From Nocardia sp. NBC_01730 (GTDB lineage Bacteria > Actinomycetota > Actinomycetes > Mycobacteriales > Mycobacteriaceae), in contig NZ_CP109162.1 of assembly GCF_035920445.1 (NCBI RefSeq), positions 2,666,001 to 2,730,000 of the forward strand: 64,000 nt of DNA, read 5' to 3'. Position 1 is the stretch's first letter, and each line of letters begins with the position of its first letter. The notes below the pieces were generated by a model that worked only from the letters and a program-made list of their open reading frames with translations, made no database searches and was not told the DNA's origin. This document shows, in pieces, positions 43,176 to 51,430 of the stretch. Position numbers and translations under genes: made by a program.

Positions 43176-44030
43176 TCAGCTCATGCGCGCGTTTTCCGCG
43201 GCCACCACCACGTGACGCATCAGCAGGGCGGTAGTGACCGGGCCGACACCGCCCGGCACCGGGCTGAGTCCGGCGGCTTTGCCGCGCGCCGCCTCCGCGT
43301 CGACATCGCCCACGATCTTGCCGTCGGGCGCCTCGTTGGTGCCGACATCGACTACGACCGCGCCATCGCGGACGTGTTTTCCGGAGACCAAGCCGATGCG
43401 GCCCGCCGCGGCGACCACGATATCGGCGGTGACGGTGACCGCAGCGAGGTCGGCGGTGCGGGAATGGCACACCGTGACGGTGGCGTCCTCCGCGAGCAAC
43501 AGTTGGGCGAGCGGCTTCCCGACGATATTCGAGCGCCCGACGACCACGACATGCCGACCGGAGAGCGGGATGTCGTGATGCTTCAGCAGCTCGACCACCG
43601 CCTCGGATGTGGCGGGGACGAAACCGTCGAGTCCCGCCGCGAGCAGGCCCAGCGATAGCGGGCTCACGCCGTCGACATCTTTGGTCGCGACGATCGCGGA
43701 GCTCACATCCTCCAGGGTGATGCCACTGGGGAGCGGAGTCTGCAGCATGATCGCATCGGTGGCGCCGTCCGTGCCACGCGCGGCGAGCTCCTGACGGATC
43801 GCGTCGGCACTCGCATCGGCGCCGAGGTCGACGGTGTCGCAGGCGATTCCGAGACGCTCGGCCGCCTTGCGCAGCGAGTTCACATACCAGGCGCTGGCGG
43901 GGTCGTCGTTCGCCACGATCAGGGCAAGACGCGGCGGCGCCCCACGGTCGGTGAGCGCGGCGGCGCGGTCCTTGGTGTCGGCGTTGATGGCGGCGGCGAG
44001 TTCCTTGCCGGACAGCGAAACGGTATCCAC
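43176..44030 (-). CDS. folD: FolD paralogue, probable methylene-THF dehydrogenase lacking the catalytic Lys
   Basis: This 284-residue protein of the FolD family has VVVVGRSNIVGKPLAQLLL (NADP site), KDVDGVSPLSLG and LSPVPGGVGPVTTALLM. In E. coli FolD the active site is Tyr50-x3-Lys54. Here the segment reads YVNSLRK, with Tyr49 but leucine (53) in the Lys position. The motif PCTPxG is changed to PATSEA. Cyclohydrolase activity, which needs that lysine, is therefore doubtful, while dehydrogenase activity may remain. The start is the GTG at 44030, giving a family-typical length; a distant ATG at 44078 is the alternative. The main FolD is probably elsewhere. Confidence 0.8.
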   Translation of the reverse strand: MDTVSLSGKELAAAINADTKDRAAALTDRGAPPRLALIVANDDPASAWYVNSLRKAAERLGIACDTVDLGADASADAIRQELAARGTDGATDAIMLQTPLPSGITLEDVSSAIVATKDVDGVSPLSLGLLAAGLDGFVPATSEAVVELLKHHDIPLSGRHVVVVGRSNIVGKPLAQLLLAEDATVTVCHSRTADLAAVTVTADIVVAAAGRIGLVSGKHVRDGAVVVDVGTNEAPDGKIVGDVDAEAARGKAAGLSPVPGGVGPVTTALLMRHVVVAAENARMS

Positions 44031-44237
44031 GTTGACACACCCTATCCCGGATACCCTGCGCGGTTGCGCGCAGTCCACTGCCGCACCCAGTTCGCACCCG
44101 CGCCGAGAATAGGTCGAAGAATCTTCCTGGCAATTGCACTACATAGAGGTCAGGTGGCCGTATTGTGATCAGCGCTTTGTCCCGCTAACTGTCAGCACAT
44201 ACCAGCTCGGTTCCTCCGCGGAAAGGTGTCGACTGTA

Positions 44238-45110
44238 GTGAAGAACTCGAGGCATTGGAAGTTTCTTGTCGCGACCGCGTTCGCGGCCTTCACCATCACC
44301 GGTCCGGCCGGTGTTCCCGCGCACGCGGCTCAGGACACCGACGCCCTCTACAACTCCGCCCAGCGCAACTTCACCGACGGCAACGACGCCGCGGGCCGCG
44401 CCGACCTACGCACCCTTATCGGGGCCGATCCCGATCACGCCGAAGCGCTGGCCCTGCAAGCCATCTGGTCCGACTACGCGGGCGATCTGCCCGCGTTCGC
44501 CGGCGCCATCGGGCGGCTGCACGTCGTCGACCCGGACATGGCGCGAGGCACCGACAACGTCCTCGGCGCCATCCGCGCCGCGGTCGGCACCCTGCCCAAT
44601 CCACTGCCTGCGCTGGTCGGACCCCAGACCGGCATCGTCGTCCTCGGCTACGGCCTGCTCCCAGACGGCTCACTGCGTCCGGAGTTGGAGAACCGGCTGA
44701 TGGCCGCCTGGGTGCAGTCGCTGGCCGCTCCCGGTTCGCCAATTGTGGTCACCGGCGGCAATCCGCAGAACGGCATCACCGAGGCCGAGGCCATGCGCAA
44801 TTGGCTGATCGGCCACGGTGTGCAGGGAGCGCGTATCAACGTGGAGACCCGTGCGAGCTCGACAGTGCAGAACGCCCTGTTCAGCACAAGGATGCTGCGG
44901 GATGTGGGGGCGACAAGCGCGATCGTGGTCACCTCGCCCAACCACATCCGCCGGGCCGTCGCCGATTTCATCGTCGCGGGCACGCGGGTCGTCGGAGCGA
45001 TGACCTCGCTCGAGCAGCTGGTCTCCCAGCTACCGCCGCCCGCCAGGCCGTCGCAGCGCGGAATCTATCTCGACGCCGTGCGTACTTTCCAGCTGAGCAT
45101 CGCACACTGA
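44238..45110 (+). CDS. YdcF family (DUF218) exported protein
   Basis: From the GTG the protein has 290 residues with a signal peptide (WKFLVATAFAAFTITGPAGV) cut near AHA. The helical N-terminal part (40-115) is TPR-like. The DUF218 domain follows with IVVLGYGLLPDG, IVVTGGNPQNGITEAEAM, ETRASSTVQNALFSTRML and VVTSPNHIRRAV. DUF218/ElyC proteins act in envelope polymer or vitamin B12-related steps; the exact role here is unknown. A GTG four codons earlier is also possible. Confidence 0.85.
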   Translation: MKNSRHWKFLVATAFAAFTITGPAGVPAHAAQDTDALYNSAQRNFTDGNDAAGRADLRTLIGADPDHAEALALQAIWSDYAGDLPAFAGAIGRLHVVDPDMARGTDNVLGAIRAAVGTLPNPLPALVGPQTGIVVLGYGLLPDGSLRPELENRLMAAWVQSLAAPGSPIVVTGGNPQNGITEAEAMRNWLIGHGVQGARINVETRASSTVQNALFSTRMLRDVGATSAIVVTSPNHIRRAVADFIVAGTRVVGAMTSLEQLVSQLPPPARPSQRGIYLDAVRTFQLSIAH

Positions 45111-45223
45111 TCGCACGGGGATCAGCACCCGCTCTGGTGTTTGTGCAGGTGCGGGTCCCCGGCCGGGTACGCCGAAAAATCCGTTGGCGGGATCACGTGG
45201 GCGCACGGCAGGATGGATCGGTG

Positions 45224-46024
45224 ATGTCAGCCGGACGTAGCGATGTGGTCGCTCAACTGCGGGCGGCGGGCTGTGTGTTCGCGGAGGACGAGGCGCGTCT
45301 GCTCACCGCCGCCGCCGCGGAGACCGGTGCCGCACTCGAGGTGCTCGTCGCGCAGCGCGTCTCCGGCACCCCCTTGGAGCATCTGCTCGGCTGGGCCGAG
45401 TTTCATGGGATCCGGGTCGCCGTATCCCCGGGCGTCTTCGTGCCACGGCAACGGACCGCGTTCCTCGTCGACGAGGCGGCCGACCTGATCCGCGCCAAGC
45501 CCGACCACCCGGTGGTCGTCGACCTGTGTTGCGGCTCGGGCGCTTTGGGCACCGCGGTCGCCACGATCATCACGGCCGAGGCACGCCCGGTGACGCTGGC
45601 GGCGGCCGACATCGATCCGGTCGCGGTCGAGTGCGCCCGCCGCAATCTCACCCCGCTCGGCGCCCCGGTCTATCAAGGCGACCTCTTCGAACCGCTGCCC
45701 GACGAACTGCGAGGCTGCATCGACATCCTGCTCTGCAATACCCCGTATGTCCCCTCGGAGATGATCGCGCGGATGCCCCCGGAGGCCCGCGACCACGAAC
45801 CGCGCATCGCCCTCGACGGCGGAGCCGACGGACTCGACATCTTCCGCCGCGTCGTCGCCGAGGCACCCTCCTGGCTCGCCCAGGGCGGTCACCTGCTCGT
45901 CGAGTCCAGCGAGCAGCAGGCGCCGGTCGCGCTCGCCGTGCTGGCAAGGCATGGACTCGAAGGCCGAATCGCGGAGTCCGACGAGCATTACGCGACCGTT
46001 GTGATCGGCACCCGCCCCACCTGA
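45224..46024 (+). CDS. PrmC/HemK-like methyltransferase with NTPY motif
   Basis: This 266-residue SAM-dependent methyltransferase is of the putative protein-glutamine methyltransferase group. VVDLCCGSGALGTAVA binds SAM near residue 103. The catalytic motif, NPPY in PrmC, reads NTPY here (172-175). The N-terminus (LEHLLGWAEFHGIRV) matches the family. It may be a paralogue with a different target. A GTG one codon upstream is possible. Confidence 0.82.
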   Translation: MSAGRSDVVAQLRAAGCVFAEDEARLLTAAAAETGAALEVLVAQRVSGTPLEHLLGWAEFHGIRVAVSPGVFVPRQRTAFLVDEAADLIRAKPDHPVVVDLCCGSGALGTAVATIITAEARPVTLAAADIDPVAVECARRNLTPLGAPVYQGDLFEPLPDELRGCIDILLCNTPYVPSEMIARMPPEARDHEPRIALDGGADGLDIFRRVVAEAPSWLAQGGHLLVESSEQQAPVALAVLARHGLEGRIAESDEHYATVVIGTRPT

Positions 46025-46079
46025 CCGACGTCGGCCACGACAGTCAGCGATGGCTGCGAATCACCAGCCGCACCTGACA

Positions 46080-46290
46080 GCAAGCTCTCGATCGAACCGC
46101 TGCACGCGGTGCTCGACAGCTCCAACGAGGGGCTGGTCAACGGCATCCACACGGCACTGACCGGCACGGACGAACCGGTCGAGCTCGGCATCCGGCTGAT
46201 CGACGCCTACCTCGACTGGGCCCGCGGCCACGGCCCTGGAATACGCGCTGGCGCTCCAGGGGATCTTTCCCACTGCTCCGTGAGCGACGA
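46080..46290 (+). pseudogene. Fragment of a TetR-type C-terminal domain
   Basis: The frame encoding SSNEGLVNGIHTALTGTDEP and VELGIRLIDAYLDWARGHGP looks like the ligand domain of a TetR regulator without its DNA-binding part, and the frame then breaks. No start with an RBS precedes it. It is probably the tail of a lost regulator gene. Confidence 0.4.
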
Positions 46291-46298
46291 GCCGCGGC

Positions 46299-47222
46299 TC
46301 AGCGCGGCACCGGGCTGATCGGGCGGCTCTCGGCGATCCGCTGTTCGACGCGGTGGATCAGAGCGTGCACGCGCGGGTCGCGCGCGAGCTGGTTGTCGAG
46401 CACCACGTTGATCACGCCGCGGAACAGGGCGTAGAGCTCCCACTGCGGCGGCGCGATAGTGCGCGGCGCACGGTGTGCGATGCCCTGCGCGACGGATTCC
46501 GCCGCGTCCCGCACGGTGATCCGACGGTTCAGCGGCCAGGGCAGCAGTGCTCCGAGATCGGCGCCCAGCTCGTCCTCGTCGAGGGTGCCATGCGTCATCG
46601 CGGTGTCGACGATGCCGAAATACGCGACACCGGCGGTGGCCCCGACCGCGGCCAGCTCGACCCGCAATGCCCGCCCGAACTGCTCGACCGCGGCCTTGCT
46701 CACCATGTAGGGCGAGCCGCCCATGCCCGGCGCGAACGCCGCGGCGGACGAGACCACCACGACATGCCCCTTGGCGGTGATGATGTCGTCCAGCGCCGGG
46801 TGCACGGTGTTGAACACGCCGGTCACGTTGATGCCGATAACGCGATCGAAATCACCGGGGTTCATCGTCCGGATCGTCGCAAGCTGGGGCACCACCCCCG
46901 CGTTGGCCACCACCACATCGATCCGGCCGAATCGGGCACGCACCCGGGACATGGCCTCGCGCATGCCGATTCGATCGGACACGTCCGCACGCACAACCAG
47001 CGCGCGCTCCCCCATCGAGCGTCCGACCGCCGCGGCGGCCGCCTGGTCGATGTCGATCAGCGCCAGCGAAGCGCCCGTGGCGTAGAGCTTTTCGGCGAGG
47101 GCGCGGCCGATGCCGGTGCCCGCACCGGTGATCACGACCACCCGACCCCGCACATCCAGCGTTTCCGGGGCGAACGGGACGGGGAGCGGAAGCACCTGAC
47201 GCAGCAGGCCCATGATGCTCAC
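46299..47222 (-). CDS. Short-chain dehydrogenase/reductase (SDR)
   Basis: This 307-residue NAD(P)-dependent oxidoreductase has VVITGAGTGIGRALAEKL (nucleotide site), VVVANAGVV and the catalytic Tyr-x3-Lys in YMVSKAAVEQ with Ser in VSSAAAF. It is the last gene of the redox operon, starting with GTG overlapping the stop of the upstream monooxygenase (GTGA). The substrate is likely an alcohol or ketone made by the monooxygenase. Confidence 0.88.
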   Translation of the reverse strand: MSIMGLLRQVLPLPVPFAPETLDVRGRVVVITGAGTGIGRALAEKLYATGASLALIDIDQAAAAAVGRSMGERALVVRADVSDRIGMREAMSRVRARFGRIDVVVANAGVVPQLATIRTMNPGDFDRVIGINVTGVFNTVHPALDDIITAKGHVVVVSSAAAFAPGMGGSPYMVSKAAVEQFGRALRVELAAVGATAGVAYFGIVDTAMTHGTLDEDELGADLGALLPWPLNRRITVRDAAESVAQGIAHRAPRTIAPPQWELYALFRGVINVVLDNQLARDPRVHALIHRVEQRIAESRPISPVPR

Positions 47223-48691
47223 CGGACCCGCACCTCGTAGGACTCCGGATCGAACCGGCTTGTGCGCCGCCGATATTCGAAGCTCCAGTTCGGATATAGG
47301 CCCGCGTTGCCACCGTCGGCCGTCTGGTAATAGCTGCGGCAGCCGCCGGTGAGCCAGGCGGTGTCGCGGCTGCGTTCGCTCACCTCGTCGAGGAAGGCCC
47401 GCTGGACCTCCTCACGCACATCGATCCGGCGAATGTTCCGCGCGCGCATGGTGGTCACGGCATCGACGATATAGCGAACCTGCGCCTCGATCATATAAAT
47501 CGCGGACTGATTGCCCGCCGCACCGAACGGCCCGAGCGTACAGAAGAAGTTGGGGAATCCCGCGAGCGTCGCGCCGAGGTAGCTGCTCGGACGTTCTCGG
47601 TAGCGGTCGCCGATCGAGCGGCCGTCGGTACCGTGCACGCGGTCGAAAACCGCCGGCGGCACGCCGAATCCAGTGCCCCAGATGATCGTGTCCACCTCGT
47701 GCTCGACACCGTCGGCGCTGAGGATGGAGTTGGCACGGATCTCCTCGATGCCCTCGGTCACCACCTCGACATTCGGTTCGGTCAGTGCCGGGTAGTAGGC
47801 GTCGGAGAAGATCGCGCGCTTGCAGCCGATCACGTAGTCGGGGGTGAGCTTGCGACGCAGAGCGGGGTCACGGACCTGGCGCAGCAGCTGTAGTTTGGCC
47901 ACCGCCTCATACGGGTGCCGGAATCGCTTGTCCACGAAGCCGACCAGGCCGAATCCCTCTATGCCGGTGTAGTAGAGACCGCGCAGCGCCTTGCCGAGCG
48001 CAGGGACACGGCGTAGCAGGGCCCGTTCGGCGGGCAGCGTGCGCCGGTCCAGCCGCGAAACGATCCACGGCGCCGAGCGCTGGAACACGGTCAGCCTGCC
48101 TACCCTCGGCTGGATCTCGGGGATGAACTGCACCGCCGAGGCGCCGGTGCCGATCACCGCGACACGCTCGCCGGTGAGATCATGTTCGTGATCCCAGTGC
48201 AGTGAGTGGAACTGCGTTCCTTCGAACGTGTCCGCGCCGGGCAGCCGAGGAACCTGCGCCTCGCTGAACGGCCCCACCGCCGACACCAGCACGTCGGCGG
48301 TCAGTTCGCCACGGGTGGTGCGCACCCGCCACCTGCTCGCCGCGTCGTCCCAGCGCGCCTCCAGCAGTTCGGTGCCGAACCGCATATGGCGCACCACATC
48401 GTGGCGAACCGCGACCGACCGGATGTAGGCCAGGATCTCCTGTTGGGTGCCGTAGGTGCGCGACCAGTTCGGGTTGGGCGCGAAGGAGTACGAGTACAGC
48501 TGCGACGGCACGTCGCAGGCACAGCCGGGATAGGTGTTCGCCCGCCAGGTCCCGCCGAGGTCGTCGGCGCGTTCGAGCACCACGAAGTCGTCGATTCCCG
48601 CGGCGCGCAGCGACACCGCCAGCCCCACACCGGCGATACCCGCCCCGATCACCGCGATCGGGACGTGTCGCGCGTCCGCAAGCACTGTCAT
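47219..48691 (-). CDS. Flavin-containing Baeyer-Villiger-type monooxygenase
   Basis: This 490-residue FAD/NADPH monooxygenase has GAGIAGVGLAVSL as FAD site and GTGASAVQFIPEI as NADPH site. The Baeyer-Villiger fingerprint appears as FEGTQFHSLHWDHEH. PGCACDVPSQLYSYSFAPN is typical of the steroid/ketone monooxygenase group. It probably oxidises ketones or long-chain substrates. It is third in an operon after the diiron protein and the reductase. The start is the ATG at 48691. Confidence 0.88.
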   Translation of the reverse strand: MTVLADARHVPIAVIGAGIAGVGLAVSLRAAGIDDFVVLERADDLGGTWRANTYPGCACDVPSQLYSYSFAPNPNWSRTYGTQQEILAYIRSVAVRHDVVRHMRFGTELLEARWDDAASRWRVRTTRGELTADVLVSAVGPFSEAQVPRLPGADTFEGTQFHSLHWDHEHDLTGERVAVIGTGASAVQFIPEIQPRVGRLTVFQRSAPWIVSRLDRRTLPAERALLRRVPALGKALRGLYYTGIEGFGLVGFVDKRFRHPYEAVAKLQLLRQVRDPALRRKLTPDYVIGCKRAIFSDAYYPALTEPNVEVVTEGIEEIRANSILSADGVEHEVDTIIWGTGFGVPPAVFDRVHGTDGRSIGDRYRERPSSYLGATLAGFPNFFCTLGPFGAAGNQSAIYMIEAQVRYIVDAVTTMRARNIRRIDVREEVQRAFLDEVSERSRDTAWLTGGCRSYYQTADGGNAGLYPNWSFEYRRRTSRFDPESYEVRVR

Positions 48692-48729
48692 GTCTTCCTC
48701 TCGCACACAGGCGCCGTTACCCGCCGAAC

Positions 48730-49800
48730 TCACAAATCCAGTTCGAGTTCGCCACCGCGCGAACGGGATACGCAGATCAGCATGGCGTGCTCCCGTTCGG
48801 CGTCGGGCAGCAGGCGGTCCCGGTGCTCCACCAAGCCTGCCCGCACCCGGGTCTTACAGGTGCCGCAGAAGCCCTGTTGGCAGGAGTACGCGACGCCGGG
48901 GAGCACCCGGCGGACCGCAGCGAGCGCGGACTCGTCGGCGGCCACCTCCACGTCGAATCCACTGCGGTGCAGACGGATACGGAACGGCTCGCCGTCCTGC
49001 ACGGGCAGCGGCGAGAACCGCTCGGTGTGCAGCGAGACCGTCGGGTCGTGCAGCGCGAGCACCGCTCGCGCGGCCTCGGCCAGCGGAGGCGGCCCGCAGA
49101 CATACACCGCGGCACCGGTCGGCGCCTGCTCGAAGATCATTCTGGCGTCCGGGGCGCCGAACTCGTCGTCCGGTCGCACCACCACGTCGCCGCCGGTGCA
49201 CTCGGCGAGCTCGTACAGAAACGGCATCCGCGACCTGGTGCGGCCCAGATACATCAGCCGCCAGGGCACCCCGGCACGTTCGGCTGCGGCGACCATCGGC
49301 AGGATCGGCGTGATCCCGATGCCGCCCGCGACGAACAGGTAGCAGGGCGCCTCAACGAACGCGAAGGCGTTGCGCGGCCCCCGCACACGGAGTCGGTCAC
49401 CCGCCCGCAGCCGCCGGTGGATCTCCACGGAGCCGCCCTCGCCGCCGACGATCAGACGCACCGCGATCCGGTAGGAGCGGCGGTCGTCCGGGTCGCCGGT
49501 GAGCGAGTACTGCCGCTGGCGACCCGACGGCAGTAAGACGTCGAGATGCGCGCCGGGCGTCCACGCGGGCAGCGGCGCACCGTCCGGGTCGCGCAGCGTC
49601 AGGCTGACCACTTCGTCGGCCTCCTGCTCGATCCGCTCGATGACCACCTCGAAGTCGTAGCCGGTGCGCCGCACCGGGTGCGGACGCGAAAGCAGCTGCG
49701 CGGCATCGCCTTCGACAAAGACTCGCTTGTACGCGTCGGCCGCCGAACCGATCAGCCGCAGCGCGGCGCCGGGGCGGAACCGCTCACCGACGGCCGTCAT
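48730..49800 (-). CDS. Oxygenase reductase with C-terminal 2Fe-2S ferredoxin domain
   Basis: This 356-residue electron-transfer protein has an FAD/FMN domain (RQYSLTGDPDD), an NAD-binding domain (VAGGIGITPILPMV and VYVCGPPPLAEA) and a plant-type 2Fe-2S domain with the cysteine cluster SCQQGFCGTCKTRV plus LICVSRS. It would carry electrons from NAD(P)H to the diiron partner encoded just upstream, whose stop overlaps its start (ATGA). Confidence 0.9.
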   Translation of the reverse strand: MTAVGERFRPGAALRLIGSAADAYKRVFVEGDAAQLLSRPHPVRRTGYDFEVVIERIEQEADEVVSLTLRDPDGAPLPAWTPGAHLDVLLPSGRQRQYSLTGDPDDRRSYRIAVRLIVGGEGGSVEIHRRLRAGDRLRVRGPRNAFAFVEAPCYLFVAGGIGITPILPMVAAAERAGVPWRLMYLGRTRSRMPFLYELAECTGGDVVVRPDDEFGAPDARMIFEQAPTGAAVYVCGPPPLAEAARAVLALHDPTVSLHTERFSPLPVQDGEPFRIRLHRSGFDVEVAADESALAAVRRVLPGVAYSCQQGFCGTCKTRVRAGLVEHRDRLLPDAEREHAMLICVSRSRGGELELDL

Positions 49801-50672
49801 GCGTCCGCCGCCCGTGCTGCGGGCGATTGGGCGAGGTAGCGTAGCGCGTTGTCCTTCGGACCCAGCTGCGACGGGTGGAAGCCCGGCCGCAGGTAACGCG
49901 GGATTTCGGTGAAGAAGGTAGTGAGGCTGGGCACCACCCCCCGGACCGACGCGCTGGCCAGCTGTAGCGGCCAGAAGCGCCCCTTGTTCCTGGACGGGTC
50001 CTTGTGGAACAAGTAACCGCCCGAGATGACGAACAGGACGAGCAATCCCGAACTGGCGATGAGCGCCTGCCGCGCCTTACGCCCGTAGCCGCCGTCGACG
50101 TACATGTACGCGTCGTAGACCACGTTGCGGTGCTCGACCTCTTCGGCGCCGTGCCAGCGGATGAGGTCCAGCATCGCCGGGTGCATGCCCTTGGCATCCA
50201 GTTTGTCGTTGGTCAGTAGCCATTCGCCGATGACGGCGGTGTAGTGCTCCATGCCTGCGAACAACGCCAGCCGCTCGCACAGCCACTCGTGCTTGGCCCG
50301 GCCGGTCAGCCCGTGGTCGCCGAGCACGCGGTCGATCAACCACGCGACGCCCTCTACCATCGGGCCGACCTCGAGACCGAGCCGTTCCAGCTGCCGCCGC
50401 GCCTTCTCGTGCGAGTTCGCGTGCATGGACTCCTGGCCGATGAAGCCGCGGACTTCCTCGCGTAGTCGCTCGTCCTCGATCAGGGGTAGCGCTTCGGCGA
50501 GCGTCTGCGCCATCGCGCGTTCGCCTTCCGGTAGCACCAGGTGCATCACATTGATGATGTGTGTGGCCATCGTTTCGCCGGGGATGTAATGCATCGGCAC
50601 CGTGGTGAAATCGAAGTCGACGGCGCGTGCGTTGATCGCGTGTGCCTGGTCGGCGTAGGCGGCAGGGCCCAT
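49797..50672 (-). CDS. Diiron metal-dependent hydrolase family protein (PF10118)
   Basis: This 291-residue protein has ferritin-like metal-ligand spacing: GQESMHANSHEKAR, FAGMEHYTAVI and EEVEHRNVVYDAYM supply Glu and His ligands. It matches the family annotated as predicted metal-dependent hydrolase. Together with the reductase it may form a diiron oxygenase. A hydrophobic segment near the C-terminus (LIASSGLLVLFVISGGYLF) suggests membrane association. It is the first gene of the operon and divergent from TetR. Confidence 0.85.
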   Translation of the reverse strand: MGPAAYADQAHAINARAVDFDFTTVPMHYIPGETMATHIINVMHLVLPEGERAMAQTLAEALPLIEDERLREEVRGFIGQESMHANSHEKARRQLERLGLEVGPMVEGVAWLIDRVLGDHGLTGRAKHEWLCERLALFAGMEHYTAVIGEWLLTNDKLDAKGMHPAMLDLIRWHGAEEVEHRNVVYDAYMYVDGGYGRKARQALIASSGLLVLFVISGGYLFHKDPSRNKGRFWPLQLASASVRGVVPSLTTFFTEIPRYLRPGFHPSQLGPKDNALRYLAQSPAARAADA

Positions 50673-50717
50673 ATCACACCCCTCATCGTTAGTCGTCGTT
50701 CTTGCAATCTATTGGTG

Positions 50718-50749
50718 ACATCACATGCTGTCAACATCACATGATGTCA
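50718..50749. promoter_or_regulatory. Tandem 16-bp TetR operator repeats
   Basis: ACATCACATGCTGTCA and ACATCACATGATGTCA lie head to tail with no gap. Each is close to a palindrome (ACATCA-CA-TGATGT in the second). They occupy the space between the divergent operon and tetR starts and should bind the TetR protein. Confidence 0.65.
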
Positions 50750-50776
50750 ATTAAGTAGCTATGAGAGGATGGCGCC

Positions 50777-51430
50777 ATGGTCGAAGCGGACGGTTCGGTT
50801 CCGGGTATGCGCCACTGGCGCGGACGCTCTCCCGCCGATCGGGTCGCCGCCCGCCGGGAACAGCTGATCGAAGCGTGCACAGAGTTGATGGCCACCGTCG
50901 GCGCCGCGGAGACCTCGATGCGTGGCGTGTGCAGGCAGGCCGGGCTGACGGAGCGCTACTTCTACGAGAGCTTCCCCAACCTGGACGCGCTGCTGACCAC
51001 CGTGCTCGACACCGTGGTCCTCGGTGCGCGCGACCGGCTGCTCGAGGAGCTACGCAATGCGCCGATCGAACGCGACGCGATGTTCCGCCACATGGTCGGC
51101 GTCTTCACCGACTACCTGCTGGAGGACCGCCGACGCGGCCGCATCATGTTCGTGGAATCTCAGGCCACGCCGGTGCTGATGCCGCACGCCCATGAACTCA
51201 TCGGATTGTTCACCGCGCCGATCGCACTGATCATCGGCGCGAGCGACTCGGTGCCCGACGAGTTCGACAACGCGCTCAACGCCAGTGCCATCTTCGGCGC
51301 GCTGGCCTACCTCTACCCACCGTGGCTGGACGGCGAGATACTCGTTCCGCGAAATCGTTTCGACGAGCACGCCGCGAATGTCATCGAACGGATCGCCACA
51401 GCGCGCTCCGCGCCGGACACCGAGACCTAG
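50777..51430 (+). CDS. TetR family regulator of the redox operon
   Basis: This 217-residue protein has its helix-turn-helix at about 30-75 (REQLIEACTELMATVGAAET, then GVCRQAGLTERYFYESFPNLDALL). It is divergent from the diiron/monooxygenase operon with tandem repeats between. Its stop TAG shares CTAG with the stop of the converging monooxygenase gene. The inducer is unknown. Confidence 0.88.
   Translation: MVEADGSVPGMRHWRGRSPADRVAARREQLIEACTELMATVGAAETSMRGVCRQAGLTERYFYESFPNLDALLTTVLDTVVLGARDRLLEELRNAPIERDAMFRHMVGVFTDYLLEDRRRGRIMFVESQATPVLMPHAHELIGLFTAPIALIIGASDSVPDEFDNALNASAIFGALAYLYPPWLDGEILVPRNRFDEHAANVIERIATARSAPDTET

Noticed and set aside
51427..51430. Shared CTAG stop of the convergent TetR and EthA-like genes as a special signal
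   Set aside because: A four-base palindrome holding two stops is expected by chance when genes converge closely.
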